From positions 1-64,000 of the forward strand of contig JAHDWL010000007.1 in assembly GCA_023384355.1 (NCBI GenBank): DNA of 64,000 nt, read 5' to 3'. The translations under genes were made by a program, and so were the position numbers. Source of the stretch: Anaerolineae bacterium. GTDB taxonomy: Bacteria > Chloroflexota > Anaerolineae > Promineifilales > Promineifilaceae. The notes beneath the pieces were generated by a model. That model was not told where the DNA came from and made no database searches. It saw nothing but the letters and a program-made list of their open reading frames with translations. Positions within the stretch are counted from its first letter, which is position 1. Each line of letters opens with the position of its first letter. Shown in pieces: positions 25,529 through 34,526 of the stretch.

Positions 25529-27901
25529 TCACTGCCGCGCCATCGCCACCCGCAGCCGTTCCTCGGGATCGATGAAGTGGTCGTGATCATCCTTGCCCGC
25601 GTCAAGCTGCACCCAGTGGAGCTTGCCGGTGAACTTGCTGTTGTGAGTGGTATAGTCAGCACTGACGGGCGTGCCCGATTCATAGCCGATGTCGGTCGTC
25701 TCGTCGGCCGAAAAGACCATCGGCTGGGTCATCTGGACGCGCCCCTTGCCGACCTCCTTGCCGTCGTAATAAAGGGTGACGTCGCCGCCCTTGGCCAGGC
25801 CGCCGCCGTCGTAGGCGAATTCCATCCGCACCTGGTGTTTGCCCTGCGGGATCGGCTCCGTGGCCTCGGTGGTGAACTCATGAATTCCCAGCACGTTATA
25901 GACGAACTTCAGCTTGCCGTCCTTTGCATAGACACTCCAGCCGCCGAACCGGCCGCCCTGGGCAATGATGACGCCGTTGGCGGGCTTGTCGTTGATTTCG
26001 ACCTCAGCGGTGATGGAGAAGGATTTGTTCTTGATGTTAACCACGCTGTTCTCCGAGAGACGGCCCATGCCGGGGAAGAACAGTTGCGAGTTGCCGTGAA
26101 TCAGCGTCGGCCGCCCGGCAAGTTCGGCGTTGGCGCGCTCGCCCGTGCGATCATCCATCGGCAGGACGTTGTACTTGACGGCTTCGATCAGCCACAGACG
26201 CTGGAGATAGGCCAGTTTTTCGGGCATCTCCTTCGCCAGATTACGGGCCTGTGAGTAGTCTTTTGAGCCATCATACAGCTCCCAGACATCGTCGTCGAAG
26301 GGCGGCATTTTCTCTGTCATCATCCACGGCGTGCGGTGTTTTGTCACCGCGCTCCAGCCTCGATGATAGACGCCACGGTTGCCGAACATCTCGAAGTACT
26401 GCAAGTCGTGCTGTTCGGGGGCATCGGTCTCGTTGAAGGTGTACAGCATGCTGCTGCCCTCCATCGGTGATTGCATCACGCCGTTAACCTGCGTCGGCTC
26501 GGGCAGTCCGGCTGCTTCCAGGATGGTGGGGGCAACATCGATCACGTGGCAGAACTGCGAGCGCAATCCGCCTTTCTCCTGGATGCGCGCCGGCCAGTGG
26601 ATGATGGTACCGTTGCGTGTGCCGCCCCAGTGGGAGGCGACCTGCTTGGTCCACTGGAAAGGCGTGCACATTGCCCAGGCCCAACCGACGGAATAGTGGT
26701 TGTAAGATGTGGGCGAGCCGAACTCGTCCATCTTCGACAGCATGAACTCCGGCGTCTCCAGCGCGGCCATGCCGTTGAAGTTCGCCATCTCGCTGAACGA
26801 GCCGTTCATCGTACCCTCGGCCGATGCGCCATTGTCGCCGACGATGTAGAAGATGAGTGTGTTGTCGAGAATCTCCAGCTCTTCCAGTGTGTCGATCAGA
26901 CGGCCGACCTGATGGTCGGTATGCTCCAGGAACCCGGCGTAGACTTCCATCTCGCGCTCCAGCACGGGCTTGAGTTCGGCCGGCATGTCGTCCCAGGCTG
27001 TTATCACGTCATGACGCGGGGTCAATTCCGCATCGGCCGGAATAACGCCCAGTTCCTTCTGCCGCGCGAAGGTGATCTGGCGCTGCCGGTCCCAGCCGTG
27101 GGCAAACTTGCCCTTGTATTTTTCGATCCACTCCTGCGGTACGTGATGCGGTGCATGGGTCGCGCCCGGCGCGAAGTAGACGAAGAATGGTTTGTCGGGC
27201 AGCAGGGCTTTTTGCTGGCGTATCCAGTTGACGGCATGATCGGCCAGGTCCTCGGTCAGGTGATAACCTTCTTCAGGTGTGGCCGGCGGCTCGATGGGCG
27301 TCGTACCCTCATAGAGCGCCGGGTCCCACTGGTTATTCTCGCCGCCGATGAAGCCGTAGAAGTACTCGAAGCCGCCGCCGGCCGAAGGCCAGGCGTCGAA
27401 CGGTCCCATCGGGGAAGTCTGCCAGACCGGCACCTCGTGGCACTTGCCGAACTGGGCAGTGGAGAAACCGTTCAGCTTGAGTGTCAGGGCCAGGGGAGCC
27501 TTGGTATTGGGCCGCAGAGAGTTGTTGCCGGGCGCGGAAGTGGCCGTCTCGGTGATGGCACCCATACCGACCGAATGATGGTTCCGGCCGGTCAGCAGCG
27601 CCTGTCGCGTGGGCGCGCACAGAGCCGTGGTGTGAAAGCGATTGTAGCGCAGGCCATCGTTGGCCAGTCTCTCGGCCGTCGGTGTGTTGCACGGGCCACC
27701 GAAGGCGCTGGATGCGCCGAAGCCGACATCGTCCAGCAGGACGATCAGCACGTTCGGCGCGTCTTGCGGCGGTCGCAGCGGCTCGATGGGCGGATACTTG
27801 GTATCCGGGTCCTTGGCGTCGTAGGTCATCAATCCCGGCCGGGGAATGTCGGGGATCGGTAGTTGTCCGCGTAAGTGTTTATCGGGTTGGTTTGACATCA
27901 T
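25529..27901 (-). CDS. Arylsulfatase (formylglycine-type sulfatase)
   Basis: A 790-residue sulfatase that would hydrolyse a sulfate ester. The metal-binding start APNVLIVLLDDVGFGASSAF (two Asp) and the maturation motif CAPTRQALLTGRN (near residue 96) are intact; the Cys is the residue turned into formylglycine. Further ligands are in FFVYFAPGATHAPHHVPQEW and FYIVGDNGASAEGTMNG. The C-terminal 200 residues form a beta-rich domain (FSITAEVEINDKPANGVIIA). No signal peptide is seen, so a cytosolic site is likely. It follows SulP 2 by 46 bp, suggesting release of sulfate and its transport are linked. Confidence 0.92.
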   Translation of the reverse strand: MMSNQPDKHLRGQLPIPDIPRPGLMTYDAKDPDTKYPPIEPLRPPQDAPNVLIVLLDDVGFGASSAFGGPCNTPTAERLANDGLRYNRFHTTALCAPTRQALLTGRNHHSVGMGAITETATSAPGNNSLRPNTKAPLALTLKLNGFSTAQFGKCHEVPVWQTSPMGPFDAWPSAGGGFEYFYGFIGGENNQWDPALYEGTTPIEPPATPEEGYHLTEDLADHAVNWIRQQKALLPDKPFFVYFAPGATHAPHHVPQEWIEKYKGKFAHGWDRQRQITFARQKELGVIPADAELTPRHDVITAWDDMPAELKPVLEREMEVYAGFLEHTDHQVGRLIDTLEELEILDNTLIFYIVGDNGASAEGTMNGSFSEMANFNGMAALETPEFMLSKMDEFGSPTSYNHYSVGWAWAMCTPFQWTKQVASHWGGTRNGTIIHWPARIQEKGGLRSQFCHVIDVAPTILEAAGLPEPTQVNGVMQSPMEGSSMLYTFNETDAPEQHDLQYFEMFGNRGVYHRGWSAVTKHRTPWMMTEKMPPFDDDVWELYDGSKDYSQARNLAKEMPEKLAYLQRLWLIEAVKYNVLPMDDRTGERANAELAGRPTLIHGNSQLFFPGMGRLSENSVVNIKNKSFSITAEVEINDKPANGVIIAQGGRFGGWSVYAKDGKLKFVYNVLGIHEFTTEATEPIPQGKHQVRMEFAYDGGGLAKGGDVTLYYDGKEVGKGRVQMTQPMVFSADETTDIGYESGTPVSADYTTHNSKFTGKLHWVQLDAGKDDHDHFIDPEERLRVAMARQ

Positions 27902-27947
27902 TTATCCTCACTAATCTCAATCCGGAATCTGTAAAATCTTATAACTA

Positions 27948-29696
27948 TTACCCCTCTTGAGCGTTCTCCGGCCCGGCGGCGTGCTTGCCCACCAGCCATT
28001 GCTGAGCCGCCTCCCATGCCTGCTGCTCGGCTTCCAGCACCCGATGCGTCGCCGGGAAGACGTTTTGCTCGCCGACGACCTCCAGCATGCCGCTCTTTTT
28101 GAACACCCCCATCGCCTCGGGATTGACGTCGGCCAGCATCAGCAGACTCCCGCCGGCCTTCAGATCGTTGGCGTAGCGCTCGAACCAGCGGATGGCCGTG
28201 CTGCTCACCTTTTGCAGATCGCGAAGCACCAGAACCACCGCGGCGTTGGTGACGCCCCGCGCCGGCGGCAAGGCATCTTCCAGCAACGGCACCTCGGCGA
28301 AAAAGTCGAGTCCCTGGAGGACGAACACGCTGACTTCGCCGGAGCTGATAGCTTTGGGCATATCCCGCATCTCCCACCCGCCGTCATCCAGGCGAACCGC
28401 CTGTTGCACGCGCAGCTTCTTGGCGGCGGCGACGACGTAGAGGAGCACGGAAAGAATCGCACCCAGGAAGATGGTGAATTGCAGGGGGATAAAGAGAGCC
28501 GTCACGAAGGTGATGATCATCGCCGCGATGGAATTCCGATCGCCCGTGTGCCAGACAAGCTTGGCGCTCGGCACCCGCGCCGTGATCAGTTCCACGCCGA
28601 CCACCGTCAGCATGCCGCCGATGACGGCCATGGGCACCATTTCGGCCGCGCTGCCGAACAGAAGGAGGATGAGGCCCAGCCAGAGCCCGGCGAATACTCC
28701 GCCCAGACGGCTGTTCGCTCCCGCGCCCACGCTGATACCCGTGCGGGAGAGTGAGCCGCCGGTGGCCATCGATTGGAAGAAGCTGCCCGCCAGGTTGCCC
28801 AGCCCCTCGCCGATGAAGTCGCGCGATTGGCTGGCCCGGCTGCCGTCGGGATTCGGCACGGCCGTGCTGATGCCCGCGCCCTGGGCCAGGGCGACCAGCG
28901 CGACCGAAATGGAACCCAGAAACAATTGCGGTATCAGGCTGAAGTCCGGCATCATGAACCCGGGCAGGCTGTTGGGAATCGTAGCGATATCGCCGACCAG
29001 TTCGGTCTTAAGCCCGAGGAAATTGACGACAACGGTGGCCAGCACCAGCACGATGATGGGCGCGAATTTCTCGATGGCCCGAATCCGCTTTATTACAACC
29101 ATCAGCACGATCACCGCGACGGAGATCGCCACGGTTGTCGGGTCCCACTGGCCGATGTTCTGAAGCCAGTCGATCGTCTTCTGGAACTGGTTGCTGCCTT
29201 GCGGGGCATAGCCGGTCAGGTGGTGCTCCTGGCCGAGGATGATGAGCAGCGAGGCCCCGGCCACGAAACCGGTCATGACGGCGTTGGAGACGAAGTTGAC
29301 GATGCTGCCCAGCCGGAACAGGCCCAGCAAAAACATAATGGCGCCGGTCAGAAACGTGATGGTGAACAGCGCCGCCGGCAGCTGGCTGTCCTGTATCCCG
29401 GCCGTCGTCAGGACGCTGCCGGTTGCCAGGGCGATGGCGCTGGTCAGGGTGCTCATCATCAGGATCGTCCCCGTCGTCATCGAGGAGACAATCACCGCGA
29501 CGATGCCGGAATAGAGGCCGTAGACAGGGTTGACCCCGGCCAGTTGGGCATAGGCCATTCCTTCCGGGATGCTGAAAAGGCCGGTGGCAAGCCCGGAGAT
29601 GATATTGGGGACAATGCCGCTGCGGCTCTGCTTTCCTTCGGATGGGGCGCCGCTCTCACCTTGCTTGCTCGCCGCCATATTGGATTCCACGGTCAT
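27948..29696 (-). CDS. SulP-family anion transporter with STAS domain (2)
   Basis: A 582-residue SulP carrier. TM1 region is IVPNIISGLATGLFSIPEGM followed by AYAQLAGVNPVYGLYSGIVA; TM8 carries SQSRDFIGEGLGNLAGSFFQ and TGGSLSRTGISVGAGANSRL. The STAS domain starts near residue 450 (SGEVSVFVLQGLDFFAEVPL) with AAVVLVLRDLQKVSSTAIRW. It differs clearly from SulP 1 and SulP 3, so the three are not recent copies. Its ATG overlaps the stop of the MFS gene by 4 nt, showing translational coupling, and the arylsulfatase gene follows. Confidence 0.9.
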   Translation of the reverse strand: MTVESNMAASKQGESGAPSEGKQSRSGIVPNIISGLATGLFSIPEGMAYAQLAGVNPVYGLYSGIVAVIVSSMTTGTILMMSTLTSAIALATGSVLTTAGIQDSQLPAALFTITFLTGAIMFLLGLFRLGSIVNFVSNAVMTGFVAGASLLIILGQEHHLTGYAPQGSNQFQKTIDWLQNIGQWDPTTVAISVAVIVLMVVIKRIRAIEKFAPIIVLVLATVVVNFLGLKTELVGDIATIPNSLPGFMMPDFSLIPQLFLGSISVALVALAQGAGISTAVPNPDGSRASQSRDFIGEGLGNLAGSFFQSMATGGSLSRTGISVGAGANSRLGGVFAGLWLGLILLLFGSAAEMVPMAVIGGMLTVVGVELITARVPSAKLVWHTGDRNSIAAMIITFVTALFIPLQFTIFLGAILSVLLYVVAAAKKLRVQQAVRLDDGGWEMRDMPKAISSGEVSVFVLQGLDFFAEVPLLEDALPPARGVTNAAVVLVLRDLQKVSSTAIRWFERYANDLKAGGSLLMLADVNPEAMGVFKKSGMLEVVGEQNVFPATHRVLEAEQQAWEAAQQWLVGKHAAGPENAQEG

Positions 29697-31351
29697 GATG
29701 ATTCTCCTGTCTTGGGTGATGCTTCTGCCGGCCCGGCCGCGGCCATGGCCGCCATATCCTGCGCGTGATAATCCGCCAGCATCTTTTGTTCCTCTTCGTG
29801 TTTGGGGAACATGAAGAAGACCAGCGCCGCGCCAATCAGCACGGCGATGATCCCGGCGATGTAGGCATATTGATCGCCGGCCAGGAACGCGCTCTTGGCC
29901 GCGGCGGTGATCTGGTCGGCGTACTGTGGGTACTGCCCGGCCACCGCCTGCGCCCCGGCAAAGGACATCGTCAGTTCGTTCGTCACTGTGCCGGGAACTT
30001 GCGCAGCGTTTGGCGCGGCGGCCAGCGAGGCCGAAATCGCCGCCGCGTAGCCGGCTGCCAGCAGCGCGCCGAACAACGATTGCATCAGCGCCCCGCCCAA
30101 ATCGCGTTGCAGGTCGGCCGTGCCGGAGGCCATGCCGGCGCGGGTCACCGGCACCGCGGCGGTCAGGGTGCGGCTGGCCGGCGTGCCCGCCAGCCCCACG
30201 CCGATACCGACAAAGGCGTAGCCCAATCCGATGATCCAGTAGGGGATGCCCTCATTCCACAAAAGCAACATGACCACGAAGCCGAGCAGGACGAAGATAT
30301 AGCCAAGCAGGAGCGTCGTCCGCGCGCCGTGGGATTCGACCAGCTTGGCCGAACGCGGCGCGACGAGGATCATGAAGATGGCCGCCGGCAGGATGGCAAA
30401 TCCGGCGTCGACGGTTGAGTAGCCGAGAACATCCTGTAAAAACTGTTGGCCGATGAACATCGCCCCCATAAGGGAGCCGAAGACGATGATGCCCGCCAGG
30501 GCGGCCACCCAGAAGGGGCGCCGGCCGGCGATCTTCAGATCGTAGAGCGGGTTCTCCGCGCGCCGTTGCCGGATGACGAACAGGATGAGCGACACGAGGA
30601 ACACGCCCAGCAAGGCCAGTACCGCGCTCCGTGCGCTCTGGACGGGCGCGAAGTTGAGCGCCAGGATGAACGAACCGACCAGCACCAGCGACAGAATGCC
30701 GCCCAGATTATCCACCGACTCGTCCGTCTCGTGGACGTGGGCCGGGATGAAGCGCCAGGCCATGAACAGGGCCACCGCCGCAATCGGCACGACCACGAAG
30801 AAGATCGAATTCCAGGGAGAGCTGCTTAGCAGCAGGCCGGACAACAGCGGGCCGGTGGCGCTGATCGCGCCGCCGATTGCTGCCCACAGGGCGATGGAGC
30901 GGGTGCGCCCCGGCCCCGGACCCCACAGCGCCGCGATGAGGGACAATGTCGTCGGGTAGGCCATGCCTGCGGCGAAACCACCGAAGAGGCGTCCAACGAT
31001 GAGGATTTGGATTGACGGGGCGAAGCCGCAGATCAACGCGGCGGGGATGGCCAGCGCCACGCCCAGCATCGCCATCAGCTTGCGGCCGTAGCGGTCGCCC
31101 AGTGCCCCCAGCCACAGAACCGAGCAAGCGAGGCCGAGCGAATAGGCCACCGCTACCAGATTGAGCTGCGTCTGCGAGGCGTTGAATGCCTGCCCGATGG
31201 AGGGCAAGGCCACGTTGGCCATGGCCAGCGGGAGGTTGGCCACGGCGGCGATAATGATCAGCGTGGCCAGAACAACCCCGGCTCTTTCCGGGGCATCGGC
31301 CGCTGTTGCCTTGGCTGGTGCGTCTGCCGTGTCGGCTGCATGGTTCGCCAT
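29693..31351 (-). CDS. MFS transporter of the 14-helix (DHA2-like) type
   Basis: A 552-residue H+-driven exporter-like protein with 14 helices. The A-motif between TM2 and TM3 is LGALGDRYGRKLMAMLGVAL, the C-motif region in TM5 is IGGAISATGPLLSGLLLSSS. After TM7-8 the extra pair typical of DHA2 appears (LALLGVFLVSLILFVIRQRR). A Pro/Ala-rich N-terminus precedes TM1, which begins VVLATLIIIAAVANLPLAMA. GAAGGAG leads to the ATG. The gene heads the MFS, SulP 2, arylsulfatase run and has a shared motif copy 92 bp upstream. Substrate unknown. Confidence 0.88.
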   Translation of the reverse strand: MANHAADTADAPAKATAADAPERAGVVLATLIIIAAVANLPLAMANVALPSIGQAFNASQTQLNLVAVAYSLGLACSVLWLGALGDRYGRKLMAMLGVALAIPAALICGFAPSIQILIVGRLFGGFAAGMAYPTTLSLIAALWGPGPGRTRSIALWAAIGGAISATGPLLSGLLLSSSPWNSIFFVVVPIAAVALFMAWRFIPAHVHETDESVDNLGGILSLVLVGSFILALNFAPVQSARSAVLALLGVFLVSLILFVIRQRRAENPLYDLKIAGRRPFWVAALAGIIVFGSLMGAMFIGQQFLQDVLGYSTVDAGFAILPAAIFMILVAPRSAKLVESHGARTTLLLGYIFVLLGFVVMLLLWNEGIPYWIIGLGYAFVGIGVGLAGTPASRTLTAAVPVTRAGMASGTADLQRDLGGALMQSLFGALLAAGYAAAISASLAAAPNAAQVPGTVTNELTMSFAGAQAVAGQYPQYADQITAAAKSAFLAGDQYAYIAGIIAVLIGAALVFFMFPKHEEEQKMLADYHAQDMAAMAAAGPAEASPKTGESS

Positions 31352-31442
31352 ATCCCTCTTTCTCCTTCGGCCGCTGTTTGTCGCCCTGCCGGGCCACAGT
31401 CTTGAGTATATAAAATATTATTGTCGCCCTCCTCGTTCACAA

Positions 31443-31468
31443 GTCCAAAAGGGTGTATTTATTGGTGC
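31443..31468 (-). promoter_or_regulatory. Shared operator-like motif, copy 3 (before MFS gene)
   Basis: GTCCAAA-AG-GGTGT, seven bases, then GGTGC; the step is 12 bp instead of 11 and the left half has lost its first CA. It is the weakest copy and lies 92 bp upstream of the MFS start, in the same orientation to the gene as the others. Confidence 0.55.
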
Positions 31469-31592
31469 AAACTCGATGGCGGTGTCGCTGTGCCGCAGCG
31501 TGTTGCCGGCCTGACACGCCTAAAATGCACCATTTTGGGCCTGCTGACCGGCGCGAGTTCGGATAAACTTGCCGGCAGTAGTAATTCGCGTG

Positions 31593-31721
31593 GAGGTCAT
31601 AACCCAGCCGGAGCGCCTGGGTGCACTCAAGGCCCAGGTAGAGGTGACTGAAGCGGAGTTCGCGCCTCAGAAGGCCAAATTGCCCGGCATGCTGGCGCAA
31701 ACGCCCGTCCACCGGGGATAG
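31593..31721 (+). pseudogene. Decayed SHOCT-domain remnant
   Basis: In the 474-bp gap between the MFS and channel genes, 42 codons with no start read ITQPERLGALKAQ, EAEFAPQKAKLPG and so on. They align with the end of the SHOCT protein at 37224-37538 (ITQLERLGALKAQ, DEEFAAQKARLLG), with several substitutions at conserved positions. The remainder of that gene is missing. Apart from this and the motif at 31443 nothing was recognised in the gap. Confidence 0.6.
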
Positions 31722-31825
31722 GCCTCGCATATCAACAGGCCGCCCCACGCGACGGTCGGCATCGTTGGGCGTTAACACGGCCGACTATTGCCTATATCAT
31801 TATCTAATAACAGGTAAGTGATCAG

Positions 31826-32638
31826 ATGAACGACACCTCGGACAAGAAAGAACTCAAGAACCTCGGCTATGAAGTCTTCATCGCGCTGCTTTCGATTATG
31901 TCGATCCTTGACATGTTTCTCGTCTGGCTGCCGGGGTTGGGCGAGGCGTCGAAACAGGTTGTCGTCATCTTTCAAACGTTCGTCACGGTCATTTTCGTGA
32001 TCGATTTCATCTATCGACTAACGTCAGCCACATCAAAGTCGGACTATTTCATCAAGAAGTGGGGGTGGGCCGACCTGCTGGCCTGCGTTCCCTTCCTGCG
32101 TATTCTGCGCTTCTTTCGCATCTTTCGCGTCTATCGCCTCATGCGCGACATCGGTCCGAAGGCGATCAAGGATCAATTGCTCTATGATCGCGCGGGCAGC
32201 ATCCTGTATCTGACCATCTTCTTCGGTTTGCTCATCATCCAGACGGCCAGCATTTTTGTGCTTAACGTGGAGGCGGCCAATCCGGATGCCAACATTCAGA
32301 CGCCGTCGGATGCGATCTGGTGGAGCTACGTGACCATCACGACCGTCGGCTATGGCGACCGCTTCCCGACGACCACGTGGGGGCGGATCGTCGGCGTGCT
32401 GCTGATGACCAGCGGCGTGGCGCTGTTCGGCGTGTTCACCAGCTTTCTGGCCAACACCTTTCTCTCACCGCGCGAGAAGCCCAAGGAAGCGGACGAGGCT
32501 GCGCCTTCCGGAGTGGCCGGAAGGCTCCAGGAACTGAGGCAGTTGTTGGAAGAACAGGAAAAGACGACGGCCACGCTCAAGGCGCAACTCATCGAATTGG
32601 AAGATGCGCTGGGCAGTGATGTGCCGGCGAACCGGTAA
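31826..32638 (+). CDS. Six-helix voltage-gated-like potassium channel
   Basis: A 270-residue subunit of the Kv type. S1 lies near residues 15-35, S2 near 45-70 (TFVTVIFVIDFIYRL), and S4 is arginine-rich (LRILRFFRIFRVYRLMRD), so gating by membrane voltage is likely. S5 is YLTIFFGLLIIQTASIFVL; the filter is TITTVGYGDRFPTT; S6 is VGVLLMTSGVALFGVFTSF. The tail from about 232 is a coiled coil (LQELRQLLEEQEKTTATLKA) that could tetramerise. The Shine-Dalgarno is weak. It reads in the same direction as SulP 3, 66 bp ahead. Confidence 0.9.
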   Translation: MNDTSDKKELKNLGYEVFIALLSIMSILDMFLVWLPGLGEASKQVVVIFQTFVTVIFVIDFIYRLTSATSKSDYFIKKWGWADLLACVPFLRILRFFRIFRVYRLMRDIGPKAIKDQLLYDRAGSILYLTIFFGLLIIQTASIFVLNVEAANPDANIQTPSDAIWWSYVTITTVGYGDRFPTTTWGRIVGVLLMTSGVALFGVFTSFLANTFLSPREKPKEADEAAPSGVAGRLQELRQLLEEQEKTTATLKAQLIELEDALGSDVPANR

Positions 32639-32704
32639 CCGAAACGCAAGGCACGCAGACCGTAAATAAATCCCGACGGGAAACATCACACTCAGAAGGA
32701 ATCC

Positions 32705-34402
32705 ATGAGCAATCAACGTAAATGGCAGACGCGCATATCATTCCCCCGGCCGTTCATGGCATTACGAGGAATCGATCAGGTGGATTGGATGAACGAGGTG
32801 TTGGCGGGCATCACCCTGGCCGCCCTCGTCATTCCGCTAAACATCGGGTATGCAGATGTCGCCGGACTGCCACCCCATGTCGGCCTGTACGCCGGTATCG
32901 TGCCGATGATCGCCTATGCCATCTTCGCTACCTCACGCCACGTGATCGCCAGCCCCGATGCGGCCATTGCCGCGCTGATCGGCTCTCTGCTGACGATACT
33001 TGCGGTTCCCGGTAGCGAGCGTTACGTTGAGCTGGCTCTGGCGCTGGCCATCCTTTGCGCGCTCTTCTTCGCCTTGTTCTGGTTCTTCCGGTTGGGGTTC
33101 CTGGCGAACTATCTCTCGCGGGCCGTTCTGGTCGGTCTGATCGCCGGTTTGGGCATCGAGGTGCTGTTCAGCCAAATCAGAAAGATGATGGGGATCAGCG
33201 TGGAAGCGGAAGGGTTCTTTCGGGAAGTGGCGGCCACCGTCAGGGCGATCCCTGAGACGAACTGGTACTCGCTGGCGCTCGGTCTGGGCAGCATCGCCAT
33301 CGTGCGACTGCTCAGGCGGGTCACATCGAAGGTACCGGGGGCGCTGGTGGCTCTGTTGGTCGCAACGTTTGCCGTCTCCATTTTCAACCTGACCGCCTAT
33401 GGCGTAAAAGTCCTGGGGGATATCCCGCCCGGCTTGCCGCATCTCACGATTCCCCATGTGACATTTGCCGAATGGATGACCCTTGTCCCTGCCGCATTGG
33501 CGATCGTTGTTTTAACGCTGGCCGAAGGCCTGTTATTGGCCAGACGTTATGCCCAGAATCATGGTTATAAGGTCGACCCTGATCAGGAAGAGTTTGCCTA
33601 CGGGGCGGGCAATCTCGCTGCCGGTTTGACTGGTGCGTTGGTACTGGGATCGAGCGCCTCGCGGACGGCGGCTATGGATGACGCCGGCGCGCGAACTCAA
33701 TGGCCAAGCATAGTCTCGGCCGCCCTGATCACTATCGTGCTTATGTTCTTCACCGAACAGCTGGCAAATTTACCGACAGCCGCGTTGGCCGGGATCGTGG
33801 CCAATGCCGTTCTCAAATTGATCGACCTGGACGAGTTCCGGGAACTGTATCGCTTGCGACGTTCGGAATTCACAATAGCCCTCATCTGCACTCTATGTCT
33901 TCTGATTCTCGGCACGTTGCCGGGGCTGACCATCGCCTTCCTGTTAACCACCATCGAGGTGGTTCGTCACGCGGCAAACCCCAGGACGTCAATCCTCATT
34001 GAAAACCCGGATCATCAGACCTACAAAGCCGGGCAAGTGGGAGATCGGCAAATTTCAGCCCAGGACATCATTGTCTACCGGTTCGGCGGCCCTCTCTTTT
34101 TCGCCAACGCCCCCGTTTTTCAGCAAGACGTGGAAGCAATTATCGAATTCAATGGCGACGCCCTCCGATGCTTCATCCTTGACGCTGAGTCGGTCCATGA
34201 TATCGACACGACCGGGGTGGAGGCGTTAGAGCGTGCGATTGAGCTGTTCAAGGAAAAACACATCAGACTGTTGATCAGTCGTGCTTCTCCACCAGTGCCG
34301 GAGCTATTGGCGCACTATGGGCTACTCGACCAGATCGGCCGGGATAATCTCTTCGACACCAATCGGGCAGCCATCGCGGCCTACAAAGAGGCGACCGGGT
34401 AA
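32705..34402 (+). CDS. SulP-family anion transporter with STAS domain (3)
   Basis: A 565-residue SulP carrier. It starts the transport domain with MNEVLAGITLAALVIPLNIG and YADVAGLPPHVGLYAGIVPM; TM8 has EEFAYGAGNLAAGLTGALVL and GSSASRTAAMDDAGARTQWP. The STAS domain spans about 435-560: DIIVYRFGGPLFFANAPVFQ and RCFILDAESVHDIDTTGVEA, with the Asp/Thr pair of the STAS phosphoacceptor-like loop. Sequence is nearer the bacterial SulP type with canonical STAS than the two others here. AAGGA precedes the ATG. Likely transcribed with the voltage-gated channel gene. Confidence 0.9.
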   Translation: MSNQRKWQTRISFPRPFMALRGIDQVDWMNEVLAGITLAALVIPLNIGYADVAGLPPHVGLYAGIVPMIAYAIFATSRHVIASPDAAIAALIGSLLTILAVPGSERYVELALALAILCALFFALFWFFRLGFLANYLSRAVLVGLIAGLGIEVLFSQIRKMMGISVEAEGFFREVAATVRAIPETNWYSLALGLGSIAIVRLLRRVTSKVPGALVALLVATFAVSIFNLTAYGVKVLGDIPPGLPHLTIPHVTFAEWMTLVPAALAIVVLTLAEGLLLARRYAQNHGYKVDPDQEEFAYGAGNLAAGLTGALVLGSSASRTAAMDDAGARTQWPSIVSAALITIVLMFFTEQLANLPTAALAGIVANAVLKLIDLDEFRELYRLRRSEFTIALICTLCLLILGTLPGLTIAFLLTTIEVVRHAANPRTSILIENPDHQTYKAGQVGDRQISAQDIIVYRFGGPLFFANAPVFQQDVEAIIEFNGDALRCFILDAESVHDIDTTGVEALERAIELFKEKHIRLLISRASPPVPELLAHYGLLDQIGRDNLFDTNRAAIAAYKEATG

Positions 34403-34469
34403 CATCCGGAGACGCGGCCGGCATGAACCAGGCGTCACCAATAATTACCCGCAAGGCAGGCGGCAAATC

Positions 34470-34496
34470 CCGGCAGCACAAAACTGAATCTGCCGG
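34470..34496. terminator. Weak hairpin between convergent genes
   Basis: CCGGCAG and CTGCCGG form a 7-bp stem with a 13-nt loop midway between the converging SulP 3 and lipid kinase genes. No clear T run is present. Confidence 0.3.
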
Positions 34497-34526
34497 AATT
34501 GTTGCCGACACTCGAATTCGCGTTGT

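Noticed and set aside
26471-27862. 463-codon plus-strand frame over the arylsulfatase
   Set aside because: Antisense shadow; the sulfatase motifs are intact on the minus strand.
31421-31651. 76-codon plus-strand frame over motif copy 3
   Set aside because: It runs through the motif and out of frame through the SHOCT relic; no ribosome site.
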